A stretch of DNA of 64,000 bases from Salinarchaeum sp. Harcht-Bsk1 (GTDB lineage Archaea; Halobacteriota; Halobacteria; Halobacteriales; Salinarchaeaceae): assembly GCF_000403645.1 (NCBI RefSeq), contig NC_021313.1, positions 1,879,014 to 1,943,013 on the forward strand, in the 5' to 3' direction. Positions 27,648-35,659 of this stretch are shown one piece after another. How positions within the stretch are numbered: position 1 is the stretch's first letter; the number at the start of each line of letters is the position of its first letter. Made by a program: the position numbers and the translations under genes. Below the pieces are notes generated by a model. The model did no database searches. It worked only from the letters and a program-made list of their open reading frames with translations, and had not been told where the DNA came from.

Positions 27648-28064
27648 ATGGCAACCCAGCCCTGCGACGGCTGCGGTCGGCCGGTCTCCGTCGCCGGGGG
27701 CATCGCGAACCTCTGGAGCTTCGAGCGGTCCACGACCGACGGGCTCCAGCTCGAACTCGCCGACGGCACTGATCACTTCCTCTGTTTCGAGTGCGTCGAC
27801 GACCTCCCCGACGACGCCGCCGAGGCAGACGTCGACGCCCTGCCGGACCGGCCGCCCGACGAGCCCATCGGCCGGCCGGAGTGGGCCGAGGATGCCGACG
27901 GTGGGCTGCAGTTTGCGTTCGTCGGAACCGGCCTCGGAGCCCTCGCAGGCGCCGGAATCGGCATCCTGACCGGGTCGCTCGAGTACTGGTTCGTCACCGG
28001 CGCCGCGATCGGCCTGCTCCTCGCGTTGCTGGTCGAACGGTTTCTCTCCAGAACCGACGGCTGA
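27648..28064 (+). CDS. Zinc-finger membrane protein, unknown
   Basis: 138 aa. An N-terminal zinc ribbon is formed by CDGC (Cys6, Cys9) and a second pair CFEC near residue 46-49. An acidic Pro-rich linker follows, then two hydrophobic helices (about 86-105 and 109-130) separated by the short loop SLEYW. It would be anchored in the membrane with the zinc ribbon in the cytoplasm. No family recognised. Confidence 0.75.
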   Translation: MATQPCDGCGRPVSVAGGIANLWSFERSTTDGLQLELADGTDHFLCFECVDDLPDDAAEADVDALPDRPPDEPIGRPEWAEDADGGLQFAFVGTGLGALAGAGIGILTGSLEYWFVTGAAIGLLLALLVERFLSRTDG

Positions 28065-28189
28065 GCGACGCTGTCCACTCGAAACGAAGGGGTCGGAGCA
28101 TTCTCGACAGCTGACGAACTGGTGACCAGCGAGCCAGTCGGTTCGGGCGACAATCGGTTCGGGCGAGACCTTGCTACGAGCGCCCCGAT

Positions 28190-29368
28190 TCAGAACTGCT
28201 GCTGGACGATCTCGAGGGTCTCCTCGCGGTCGTCCCAGTCGACGAAGATCGCGACGGAGGTCGCGGAGGTGATCAGGTCGCGGATGTTGATGTGGGCATC
28301 GCCGAGCGGGTTGACGATGTCCGTGAGCACGCCGGGCCGGTTCGGGAGCTGTCCGCCGGTGACCCGGATCACGGCGACGTCGTCGGAGACGGTGACGCTC
28401 GAGAGTGGCTCCTGGGAGACGACCTCGTCGTGGAGCACCGCCTCGGCGGCCTCGGCCTGGGACTGGTCGACGTAGTAGGTGATCGAGTCCATCCCGGAGG
28501 CGACCGCGTCGACGTTGATGTCGTTCTCGCCGAGTGCGGTCGAGAGCCGCTGGAGGATGCCGGGGCTGTTCCGGATCGCGCGGCCCGCGACGGTCATGCA
28601 GGCCAGCGCTTCTTCGCGCATGTCGACGAGGTTGCGGAACTCGCCCTCGATGCGGGTACCCCCTCGGAGGAGGTCGCCGTGCTGGTAGTGGGTGACGCGG
28701 ACGTCCATGCGGTCGTCCTTGTAGGCGAGCGCGGAGGGCGCGACGACCTCGGCGCCGCGGAAGGAGAGGTTCCGAAGTTCGTCGACGGTGATCTCGCCGA
28801 CGTTCCGGGCGCCTTCGACGACCGTCGGATCGCCGGTCATGACGCCTTCGACGTCGGTGACGATGACGACCTCGTCGGCGTTCATGTACTTGCCGAGCAT
28901 GACGGCGGTGGTGTCGGAACCACCGCGGCCGAGCGTGGTCACGTCGCCGTCGACGGTCTCGGCGAGGAACCCGGTGATGACGGGCACGACGCCGTCCATG
29001 ACCGCCGCGAGCGCCTGGGCGGCCTCCTCCGTCTTCTCGACGTCGAGTTCGCCGTGGGCGTCCGTGATGACGGGCCAGAGCTCCGAGCCCGGTTCGAGGA
29101 ACATCGCGTCGACGCCGCGAGACGCCAGCGCGGCCTTGAGCATCCGCACCGAGGTCCGCTCGCCCATGCTGACGATCTGGGCGCGGTCGGCCTCGTCGGT
29201 CTCGAAGGTGATCTCGTCGAGGAGTTCGTCGGTCGTGCTGCCCATCGCCGATGCGACGACGGCGACCTCGTGGCCCTCCTCGATGGCGCTCGCGACGGTG
29301 TCCGCTGCTCGCTCGATTCGCTCGCCGGTACCGAGGCTGGTGCCGCCGAACTTCGCGACTACGCGCAT
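28190..29368 (-). CDS. lysC: Aspartate kinase
   Basis: 392 aa. Phosphorylates aspartate, the first step toward Thr, Met and (where present) Lys. The amino-acid-kinase domain starts VAKFGGTSLG (Lys6 to Gly13) and contains GRGGSDTTAVMLGKYM, plus VEGVMTGDPTVVEGARNV in the nucleotide site. Two C-terminal ACT domains (about 265-392: GRAIRNSPGILQRLSTALGENDINVDAV and GGQLPNRPGVLTDIVNPLGDAHINI) imply feedback control. Monofunctional. The symbol is by function; many haloarchaea name it lysC although lysine feedback is unproven. Confidence 0.95.
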   Translation of the reverse strand: MRVVAKFGGTSLGTGERIERAADTVASAIEEGHEVAVVASAMGSTTDELLDEITFETDEADRAQIVSMGERTSVRMLKAALASRGVDAMFLEPGSELWPVITDAHGELDVEKTEEAAQALAAVMDGVVPVITGFLAETVDGDVTTLGRGGSDTTAVMLGKYMNADEVVIVTDVEGVMTGDPTVVEGARNVGEITVDELRNLSFRGAEVVAPSALAYKDDRMDVRVTHYQHGDLLRGGTRIEGEFRNLVDMREEALACMTVAGRAIRNSPGILQRLSTALGENDINVDAVASGMDSITYYVDQSQAEAAEAVLHDEVVSQEPLSSVTVSDDVAVIRVTGGQLPNRPGVLTDIVNPLGDAHINIRDLITSATSVAIFVDWDDREETLEIVQQQF

Positions 29369-29497
29369 ACTACCACCGCTTCGGTCTGTCCCGAATCCGT
29401 GTGTCCCGTGCTCATGCCCCCGTGTATCCCGGGGCCCCGGATAACTGTGTCCATCCCGCGTCTCGCCGAGGGCGGCGGCGATCGGGCCCCGGCGCGC

Positions 29498-30790
29498 TCA
29501 GTCCGGGGACTGGTCGTCTCGATCCTCTCCCGAGACCGTCGACTGCTCGGAGGCCGGGCCGCCCGCCTCGGCGTTCGCCCGGTCGTCGGTCCCGTCCGGC
29601 ACGTCTTCCCCGCTTTCACCGTCGTCGTCCCCACCTTCCCCGTCGGCACCGCTCCCATCGTCGCCGTTCCCTCCGCCGTCCGCGGCGTCCGACTCCTCGG
29701 TCTCGTCGTTCGCGTCGCCCTCGTCCGTTCCGGTTTCCTCGCTCTCCGCATCGCTCGCTTCGGCGTCCGCCCCGGCCCGTTCGATCTGCGCCTCGGGATC
29801 GAAGGGGACCAGTCCTCGCCCCGCCGTGAACTCGTAGGCGATCCAGCGCTGGTAGGAGAGCACCCCGTCGAGCTTCCGGACCCGCATGCGCTTGACGAGG
29901 CCGTCCGCAACGATCTCGCCGTCGAGCTTGCAATCGATCAGCCCGTCCGCGACGTAGGCCAGATCGTGGGGGAATGCGCCGGCGTCGCCGCCGTACGTCG
30001 CGCCGGCGAAGACCGGGACGAAGCGGGCCTTGCAGACGTCGGCCCGGAGGTCCTTCACGAAGTCGTACGCCTGGACTGGCTGGACGAGCGAGCCGAACTC
30101 CGTCAGCGAGTCGATCACGACGATTCCGGTCTCGACCATCGGCTCGCGGCCGGGATCGGCCGCCGAGGCACCTCGCTGGAGCTTCGCCGCAGCGCCCCCG
30201 TCGCCGTCGAGGACGGTCTCGAGTTTGTTCGCGATCTCGTCGGCGTCGGTCGGATCCCGGACCCGCTCGGTCGCGGGTGCGACGGCAGTCGCGAGGTGCG
30301 TGTTCCAGGGACTCACCGCGCCGTGGGGCTCGCCGTGGTCGGCCATCCGGTAGCTGAAGCAATCGACGAACCGGAGCTGTCCGGATTCGAGGTAGGGGAG
30401 GACGTTCCAGTCGAGCGTGACGAACCGCTCGACGACCGACGACGGGGGCTCCTGGAACGTGACGAGTACCGCCGGTTCGTCGCGCTGGAGCGCTCGCCAG
30501 ACGAGTTCGGCCTGCAGCGCCCCGACGCGGGTGCCGGCCTGGGCGGAACAGAGCAGAAAGGCGTTCCGCGGGCAGCCCTGGGGCAACACGGCATCGATGG
30601 CCTCGACGCCAGGAGAGAACCGCCGGTGGCCGTGATAGCGCGTGAACACCCGGTCCGCGCTGGCCATCGCGTCCCGGCAGTGCGTCGAGCAGAAGACGTA
30701 CCTCTCGCCGCCGATCTCCGCCTCGATCGTGCCCGCCGGCCGGGGAAGCCGGCAGAAGTCACAGTACGACGGCGCGGACTCGTCGCTCAT
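29498..30790 (-). CDS. TRASH zinc finger plus RAD55/KaiC-like ATPase-fold protein (P-loop degenerate)
   Basis: 430 aa. N-terminal treble-clef TRASH-like finger: Cys10, Cys13, Cys34, Cys38 (YCDFC...VFCSTHC). Then a RecA/KaiC-like domain (about 60-330): FSPGVEAIDAVLPQGCPRNAFLLCSAQAGTR, VLVTFQEPPSSVVERFVTLDW and GIVVIDSLTEFGSLV (Walker B-like). Where KaiC has GxxGxGKT this protein has CSAQAGTRVG, with no P-loop lysine, so ATP hydrolysis is doubtful. The C-terminal about 75 residues are an extremely acidic, disordered tail. Such proteins are often annotated HTR-like or RAD55-family in haloarchaea. A GTTTTTGG box (minus) supports ATG 30790. Confidence 0.82.
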   Translation of the reverse strand: MSDESAPSYCDFCRLPRPAGTIEAEIGGERYVFCSTHCRDAMASADRVFTRYHGHRRFSPGVEAIDAVLPQGCPRNAFLLCSAQAGTRVGALQAELVWRALQRDEPAVLVTFQEPPSSVVERFVTLDWNVLPYLESGQLRFVDCFSYRMADHGEPHGAVSPWNTHLATAVAPATERVRDPTDADEIANKLETVLDGDGGAAAKLQRGASAADPGREPMVETGIVVIDSLTEFGSLVQPVQAYDFVKDLRADVCKARFVPVFAGATYGGDAGAFPHDLAYVADGLIDCKLDGEIVADGLVKRMRVRKLDGVLSYQRWIAYEFTAGRGLVPFDPEAQIERAGADAEASDAESEETGTDEGDANDETEESDAADGGGNGDDGSGADGEGGDDDGESGEDVPDGTDDRANAEAGGPASEQSTVSGEDRDDQSPD

Positions 30791-30932
30791 GTCGAGTACA
30801 CGTCGTGGGCACGGACCAAAAACCGTGGGGCGCGGTAGCGCCGCGCGATCGTTCGGCGGCCGATCGACCGAGACCGGGTCGTGTGTCACTCCGGCACAGA
30901 CTTTTATTCGAGGCCCTCCCTAGGGGCCAGCA

Positions 30933-31358
30933 ATGCAGGTCCGCGACGCCGTCGAGGACGACGCGGCGGCGATGGCGGCGATCGCCGACGCACCACAGGA
31001 CGTGATGCGGAATCTCGTCCACGACCGGACGGTGCGTGTCGCCGAACCCGACATCGTCGACGACGACCCCAACGAAGACGCCGGCGCCCGCGATCCCCAG
31101 CTCCTCGGCTTCGTGAGCTTCGACGCGAGGCAGGACGCCGTCCACGTCACCCAGCTCGACGGGACGGACGAGGCCTGCGAGCTTCTCCTCTCCGAGCCCG
31201 TCCGCTTCGCCGAGCGGGAGTCGATGGCCGTCGAGTTGCTCGTGTCGGAGGCACAGGACGGCGTGGCGGACGCGGCTCGGAACCAGGGCTTCGCCGACGT
31301 CGGACCCGGCCCGCGCTTCGAGGGCGTGCCAACGACGCGATATCGGCTGGAGCCGTAA
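30933..31358 (+). CDS. GNAT-like acetyltransferase-fold protein
   Basis: 141 aa. Opens MQVRDAVEDDAAAMAAIADAP, the usual beta-1/alpha-1 of GNAT N-acetyltransferases. It continues with a beta-strand region (LLGFVSFDARQDAVHVTQLDG) and ends in AARNQGFADVGPGPRFEGVPTTRYRLEP, which mimics the last strands of the fold. The acetyl-CoA pyrophosphate loop (R/QxxGxG/A) is not visible, so activity is uncertain. CTTTTATTCG about 27 nt upstream supports ATG 30933 and a leaderless mRNA. Confidence 0.72.
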   Translation: MQVRDAVEDDAAAMAAIADAPQDVMRNLVHDRTVRVAEPDIVDDDPNEDAGARDPQLLGFVSFDARQDAVHVTQLDGTDEACELLLSEPVRFAERESMAVELLVSEAQDGVADAARNQGFADVGPGPRFEGVPTTRYRLEP

Positions 31359-31442
31359 TCCCGTCGCGCTCGCTTCTTCGCACCCCTCCTGCTCACTCCA
31401 CGGCCGGGTATCGACGGCTTTCAGTCCAGGTGCCGACGGCAT

Positions 31443-32102
31443 TCAGTCGCCGAGCAGCGACCCGAGCGAGCGCGAACGGACGCCGCAGCTCTCGGCGTAC
31501 TCGCAGGGCTCGCACTTGGCGTCGTTCTCGATCCTGCTCGGCGGACCGTCGAGTTCCGCGGCCGCCCGCAACGCCGACCTGTACTGCGATTTCCGCCGGG
31601 TCGTCAGCTCCACCGATCGGATCACGCCGTGGGTGGGGTACTCGACGATCGCCGATTCGACCGGCCGCTGGCGCTCCCACGCCAGGGCCTTCGCCGCGGC
31701 GACGGCCTGCACGGAGTGGGGTTCCCACACACCGGTCGGGGGCGGGTCGCCCGGCGAGACGATCGCGGGCCGCGGCGGATCGCCCACGAGCTTGTGCGCG
31801 ATGCCGCGAGCCTCCTTCCCCGTCAGGAGGACGTTACGCGCGATCGGATCGACGACGTCCGGCCAGCAGTCGAGTCGCTCGCGGGTCCGCTGGAGCGTCC
31901 TGCGGTACGTCGGCGGTGGTTTCTCGATCGGTAGCTCCCGCAACGTCGCGTCGTCAGCCGCCAGCAACTCGGGATAGCAGGTCGCGAGGTCCCGACGCTC
32001 GGTGACGACTTCCGGCGGCGAGCGATCCGGCTCCCGTCGGCGGTAGTACAGTTTTCGGGGGCAGTATGCGGCGACGCGGAGGTCGCTGAACGCGACGGAC
32101 AT
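31443..32102 (-). CDS. Stand-alone Cas4-like (PD-(D/E)XK/Dna2-type) protein, catalytic motifs unclear
   Basis: 219 aa. The N-terminus SVAFSDLRVAAYCPRKLYYRRR and C-terminus SRIENDAKCEPCEYAESCG carry the one-plus-three cysteine pattern (Cys14, then three Cys near 203-212) that binds Fe-S in Cas4/Dna2-like nucleases. The final strands (VIRSVELTTRRKSQYRSALRAA) also fit. The central nuclease signature (D...ExK) is not clearly present; the matching region reads GDPPPTGVWEPHSVQAVAAAKALAWE. There is no CRISPR array or other cas gene in the window, so it is not a CRISPR adaptation locus. It may be a degenerate repair nuclease. Confidence 0.75.
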   Translation of the reverse strand: MSVAFSDLRVAAYCPRKLYYRRREPDRSPPEVVTERRDLATCYPELLAADDATLRELPIEKPPPTYRRTLQRTRERLDCWPDVVDPIARNVLLTGKEARGIAHKLVGDPPRPAIVSPGDPPPTGVWEPHSVQAVAAAKALAWERQRPVESAIVEYPTHGVIRSVELTTRRKSQYRSALRAAAELDGPPSRIENDAKCEPCEYAESCGVRSRSLGSLLGD

Positions 32103-32253
32103 GGACCGCGTTCGCCGCGGAATCGGGCATAAAGCTGTGGCCGGTGCTGCTCCAGTGCGGTTGCGACAGTGGTGCGGGAGCGGTGACGATCCCAGCAGCA
32201 CTGCACTGCGAGCGGCCGAGCGACCGGCGGGAGCGAGGTCGACTCGCGGCCTT

Positions 32254-32338
32254 TTTTTGGTCCAGATTTTTGGAGGAGGGTTCCCGCAGGTCGATCTTTG
32301 ATCGACCGAGGAAACCCTCCTCGAAAAAAGGTGGGTTA
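32254..32338 (-). terminator. 3' element (copy A) downstream of the Cmi4-like gene: T-run, stem-loops, A-rich tail
   Basis: Read on the minus strand from the stop codon: TAA, CACCTTTTTTC, a 10-bp stem GAGGAGGGTT/AACCCTCCTC enclosing an apical stem GGTCGATC-AAA-GATCGACC, then AAAAATCTGGACCAAAAA. The T-run 8 nt after the stop is a normal archaeal terminator. The rest is shared with the element that follows phoU at 63490, with the apical stem changed but still paired. It could be a structured 3' UTR or processed RNA. Confidence 0.65.
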
Positions 32339-32941
32339 GAACGACACGTCCGTCTCCATCCCTTCTGTCGCGTCGTCGAGACCGTCCTGCCTGGCCTCCT
32401 GCGTGAGGGGGCCGGCCAGATCGGCGTCGCCGAGGATGGAGTCGAACTCGTCGCGATAGCGGTCGTTCGCACGGCGCGATTCGTCCTGGGCCTCGACCAC
32501 GCGGCGATAGCGCCGGACGGTCGACTCGCTGACGTCGAACTCGTCGGCGAGATCACTCGTGGCGACGTCCTCGCCGCCGCTGGTAACGCGCTTGCGGAAC
32601 GCCTCGACGTCGAAGGGCGCGTCGAGGTCGCGCTCGCGCACGAGGTGGAGGTCGAGACGAGCGCGGAAGACGGTACGTCGTTCGACGTCGAGTTCGCGGG
32701 CGAGGTCGGCGTCGCTCGCGCCGTCGTAGAAGCTCACGGCGAGCTCGCAGAGCTGACCGTCGGTCAGCTCGGTCTCGAAGTCGTACCGGTCGCGCATCTC
32801 GGCGACGAGGTCGGCGAGGCGCTCTCGTGCCGCCTCGTCGTCGGTGAGGGACCCCTTGGTGGCGGCCTGGGACTCGGTGACGGTGTCGGAGTCCGTGACG
32901 TCCATGAAGATGTCGCGGAGCTCCTCCGTTTTCTCGTCCAT
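32336..32941 (-). CDS. Conditioned medium-induced protein 4-like regulator (two HTH segments)
   Basis: 201 aa, acidic, no cysteine. It opens MDEKTEELRDIFMDVTDSDTVTESQ, which I associate with the haloarchaeal family annotated 'conditioned medium-induced protein 4'; the name is from memory and the mechanism is unknown. Two helix-turn-helix-like segments are visible: GASDADLARELDVERRTVFRARLDL (about 73-97) and VATSDLADEFDVSESTVRRYRRVVEAQ (about 125-151). That suggests a DNA-binding regulator. A TATA box (ACATATAC on the minus strand, 32971-32978) lies about 30 nt upstream, with repeated GGCAGA motifs above it. Confidence 0.8.
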   Translation of the reverse strand: MDEKTEELRDIFMDVTDSDTVTESQAATKGSLTDDEAARERLADLVAEMRDRYDFETELTDGQLCELAVSFYDGASDADLARELDVERRTVFRARLDLHLVRERDLDAPFDVEAFRKRVTSGGEDVATSDLADEFDVSESTVRRYRRVVEAQDESRRANDRYRDEFDSILGDADLAGPLTQEARQDGLDDATEGMETDVSF

Positions 32942-32970
32942 GGGCTACCCAGTCGTCTACGCCCCGCGAC

Positions 32971-33057
32971 GTATATGTCTTCTGCCATTGCCGGAACGCC
33001 TGCTGGTGGTTTCTGCCCACGAGTGGGGATATCTGCCCGAACGCAGTACTGTCTGCC
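32971..33057 (-). promoter_or_regulatory. Promoter of the Cmi4-like gene with four GGCAGA direct repeats
   Basis: TATA-like ACATATAC at 32971-32978 (minus strand). Directly upstream, GGCAGA (TCTGCC on plus) occurs at 32981-32986, 33012-33017, 33032-33037 and 33052-33057. The last three are exactly 20 bp apart, about two helical turns. Such phased direct repeats next to a TATA/BRE are plausible binding sites for a regulator on one DNA face. Confidence 0.5.
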
Positions 33058-33136
33058 ATTTCCGTCGGCGGGTCGCTGCCCCTCGAACCACGGCCGAGAG
33101 ACCGGAAGGCTGATCCTACCCGTCGACCCGGCGGAT

Positions 33137-35479
33137 TCAGTCGCCGTTCGCGTCCTCGCGCGCGTCCTCCAGCCCCAGCGCCTCGACGAGCAGTTCCGCG
33201 ACGTCGACGACGTCCAGGTCGTCCTCGAAGCCGCCGGTCTTGCGGCCGTCCTCGAACATCGTGGTACAGAGCGGGCACGCGACGACGAACTTCTCGACGG
33301 CGTCGCCAGCGGCCGTGTCCTGGTTCGCCTCCCGTAGCCGTTCCTCGCTGGGCTTGGTCTCCTCGTCGTGCTCGGTCCACACGCCGCCGCCCCCGCCGCC
33401 ACAGCAGAAGGAATCGGAGCGATTGCGCGGCATCTCGTGCAGGTCGCAACCCGCGGCGGTCAGCAGGTCCCGCGGCGGTTCGTAGACGCCGTTGTATCGC
33501 CCGAGGTGGCACGGGTCGTGGAAGGTGACGGTGTAGTCGAGTTCGTCGCCGGCGAGGCCGAGGTCGCCGCGCGCCTGGAGGTCGGCGAGCACCTGCGTCC
33601 AGTGTTTCACGTCGATTTCGCCGTCGGCGTTCCACTGCTCGTCGAACTCGAAGGGCATCACGGGGTCGTCCGCGAACTCGCCGAAGTCGACCTCCGGGTA
33701 CTCGTTCTTGATCGTGTTGAACGAGTGCGGGTCGGTGCAGACGATGGTCTCGAACTCGCAGTCCTCGAAGGTCTCGACGTGGTGGCCCGCGAGTTCGAGG
33801 AAGAGGAACTCCTCGCCGATCCGCCGGACGTCGTTGCCGTCCATCTTCTCGTCGTCGTAGACGATCCCCCAGTCGACGCCGGCTTCGTCGAAGAGTTTCG
33901 CGAGCGAGCGAGCGACCTGCTTGTTCCGATCGTCGTAGCTCGGGAAGTCGCCGACGTACCAGAGGAACTCGACGGACTCCTCGCGGGCGTCGGTCGGCTC
34001 GAGGTCGAGTGGATCCGCCCAGTCCGCGCGCTTGGACTGGGACTCGCCGAAGCTGTTGCCCTTCTGCATCACGTCCTGGAAGACGTCCTGGACGTTGGGA
34101 TCGACCGCGCCCTCGTCGACGAGCTGCCGGTTCATCCGCGTGAAGGAGGTGAGGTGCTCGATCTCGACCGGGCAGGCGTCCATGCAGGCCATGCAGGCCA
34201 TACAGGACTCCATGGCGTCCCTGTCGATGACGGCGTCGTCCTCGTCGGGCTCGACCGGCTCTCGGTTGGTCCCGGCCGTGGTCGGGGAGGCGTGCTCGGG
34301 AATCCCGGGTTCGGGGTCGCCGGTCGCTCCACCGGCGTCAGCGGTGGCGGCTCCACCGTCCGTCATCGTTCCCCCGTCCGCCATCGTCCCGCCATCAGCC
34401 CGGAGCCCGTCGAACTCCCCGACGATCGGGCGCTCCGGGCCGCCATCCTCCAGCGACTCGCGGTAGTTCTTGAGGTCGAGGATCACGTTCCGGGGATCGA
34501 GCGGCCTGCCGGAGGCGTTCGCGGGACAGACCGAGGAACAGCGACCGCAGTTCGTGCAGGCGTCCTGATCGAGCTGTTCCTTCCAGGTGAAGTGGTCGAC
34601 GTCCGTGGCGTTCTCGTGGTCGAGGTCCGCCGGAATGCCGGGGAGGCGGGCACCCGCCTCGTCGTCCTGCGCGACGACGTTCGCGAACGAGGAGAGCATG
34701 TGGAACGCCTTGAAGTAGGGAATCAGCGCGATGAACGCCAGCGCGTGGAAGGCGTGGATCCACCAGACGGCGGGGTAGATCGTGGCGGCGTCCTCGGCGG
34801 TGAGGCCGGCGCCCTCGAAGGCCAGCGCGAGCCCGTAGCCGACGAAGCTCACGACCTCGAAGTCGGGAACGCCACGGCCGAGGATCCCCAGCGCTTCGAG
34901 GAGGAAGCCGCCGACGCCGAGGACGAACAGCGTCCAGACGAAGGCGTCGTCGGCGACGGAGACGCGGGGGCCCCAGAGCCGCTCGGAGCGGATCCAGTAG
35001 CGGCGATACATCGCCATTGCGACGCCGACGACGAACAGGAGGCCCATCGCGTCCATCACGACCTCGTAAGCGCGGTAGAAGTCGCCGGTCCAGAAGGAGG
35101 TGTCCATGAGGGGCTGGATCACGTCCATGTCGATCGCGAGAATCGAAGTGCCGACGAAGAGGGTGAGAAAGCCCCAGAGGAGGAAGGTGTGCATCACGCC
35201 GGCGTAGGGATCCCGATCGAACAGGGGTGCGTTCGAGCCGATGTCGGTCACGGCGCGACGGATTCGCCCGGGGAGATTCGCGAGGCGGTCCCGCGGATCC
35301 TCCCGCCCTCGAGTCCAGCGGCTGACGCGGAGGTAGACGCCGCGCACGAAGATCCCGATCGCGATCGCCGCGAGCAGGTAGAAGAGGATCTCCCCGACGT
35401 GGCTGATCTCGAAGAAGGTCGGCCGCGTCACGTCGTCGCCGGACTGCAAGACCGCCGTTCCCGCCGCCCAGAATGTCAT
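33137..35479 (-). CDS. Membrane-anchored heterodisulfide reductase-like Fe-S oxidoreductase
   Basis: 780 aa fusion. Residues 1-about 275 contain five or six transmembrane helices like the NarI/DsrM cytochrome-b-type subunit. Two ferredoxin-like 4Fe-4S motifs follow: CTNCGRCSSVCPANASG (about 305) and CMACMACMDACPVEI (about 430), separated by a low-complexity acidic linker. The C-terminal half is an HdrD/GlpC-type CCG domain (CHLGRYNG...CCGGGGGGVW and CPLCTTM). It probably passes electrons between a soluble donor and the quinone pool. No methanogen Hdr genes are nearby; the substrate is unknown. Confidence 0.9.
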   Translation of the reverse strand: MTFWAAGTAVLQSGDDVTRPTFFEISHVGEILFYLLAAIAIGIFVRGVYLRVSRWTRGREDPRDRLANLPGRIRRAVTDIGSNAPLFDRDPYAGVMHTFLLWGFLTLFVGTSILAIDMDVIQPLMDTSFWTGDFYRAYEVVMDAMGLLFVVGVAMAMYRRYWIRSERLWGPRVSVADDAFVWTLFVLGVGGFLLEALGILGRGVPDFEVVSFVGYGLALAFEGAGLTAEDAATIYPAVWWIHAFHALAFIALIPYFKAFHMLSSFANVVAQDDEAGARLPGIPADLDHENATDVDHFTWKEQLDQDACTNCGRCSSVCPANASGRPLDPRNVILDLKNYRESLEDGGPERPIVGEFDGLRADGGTMADGGTMTDGGAATADAGGATGDPEPGIPEHASPTTAGTNREPVEPDEDDAVIDRDAMESCMACMACMDACPVEIEHLTSFTRMNRQLVDEGAVDPNVQDVFQDVMQKGNSFGESQSKRADWADPLDLEPTDAREESVEFLWYVGDFPSYDDRNKQVARSLAKLFDEAGVDWGIVYDDEKMDGNDVRRIGEEFLFLELAGHHVETFEDCEFETIVCTDPHSFNTIKNEYPEVDFGEFADDPVMPFEFDEQWNADGEIDVKHWTQVLADLQARGDLGLAGDELDYTVTFHDPCHLGRYNGVYEPPRDLLTAAGCDLHEMPRNRSDSFCCGGGGGGVWTEHDEETKPSEERLREANQDTAAGDAVEKFVVACPLCTTMFEDGRKTGGFEDDLDVVDVAELLVEALGLEDAREDANGD

Positions 35480-35568
35480 GGTTTGACACCTGCGGCGGCA
35501 CGGCTTAAAAGTTCGCCCTGACGGCCACCCACCCCGCCACCATCGTGCGATAATTTACAACTGGTTTT

Positions 35569-35636
35569 GAGTTCCCTCAGCTTTGGGCGTCGAGTTCCCC
35601 CGGTTCTGGGTGTCGAGTTTCCCTGGTTGGGTCTTC
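35569..35636. repeat. 23-nt tandem repeat, three units
   Basis: Units start at 35569, 35592 and 35615, each opening GAGTT(C/T)CC and ending in a GGG(C/T)(G/C/T)TC-like segment. A partial fourth match (CTGGTTTTGAGTT) precedes them. The array ends 23 nt from the moaB stop codon, in the gap before the Fe-S oxidoreductase gene. The unit length is not a multiple of three, and no frame runs through it cleanly. Confidence 0.6.
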
Positions 35637-35659
35637 TCCCGGATCGACCGCGGCGCGCC

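Noticed and set aside
28292-30838. 848-aa plus-strand frame
   Set aside because: Antisense to aspartate kinase and the RAD55-like gene; no domain; composition is that of a shadow frame.
31443-32102. CRISPR-Cas adaptation gene
   Set aside because: Cas4-like only. No cas1, cas2 or repeats anywhere in the window.
33368-35521. 717-aa frame opposite the Fe-S oxidoreductase
   Set aside because: Shadow of the minus-strand gene, whose cysteine motifs are unmistakable.
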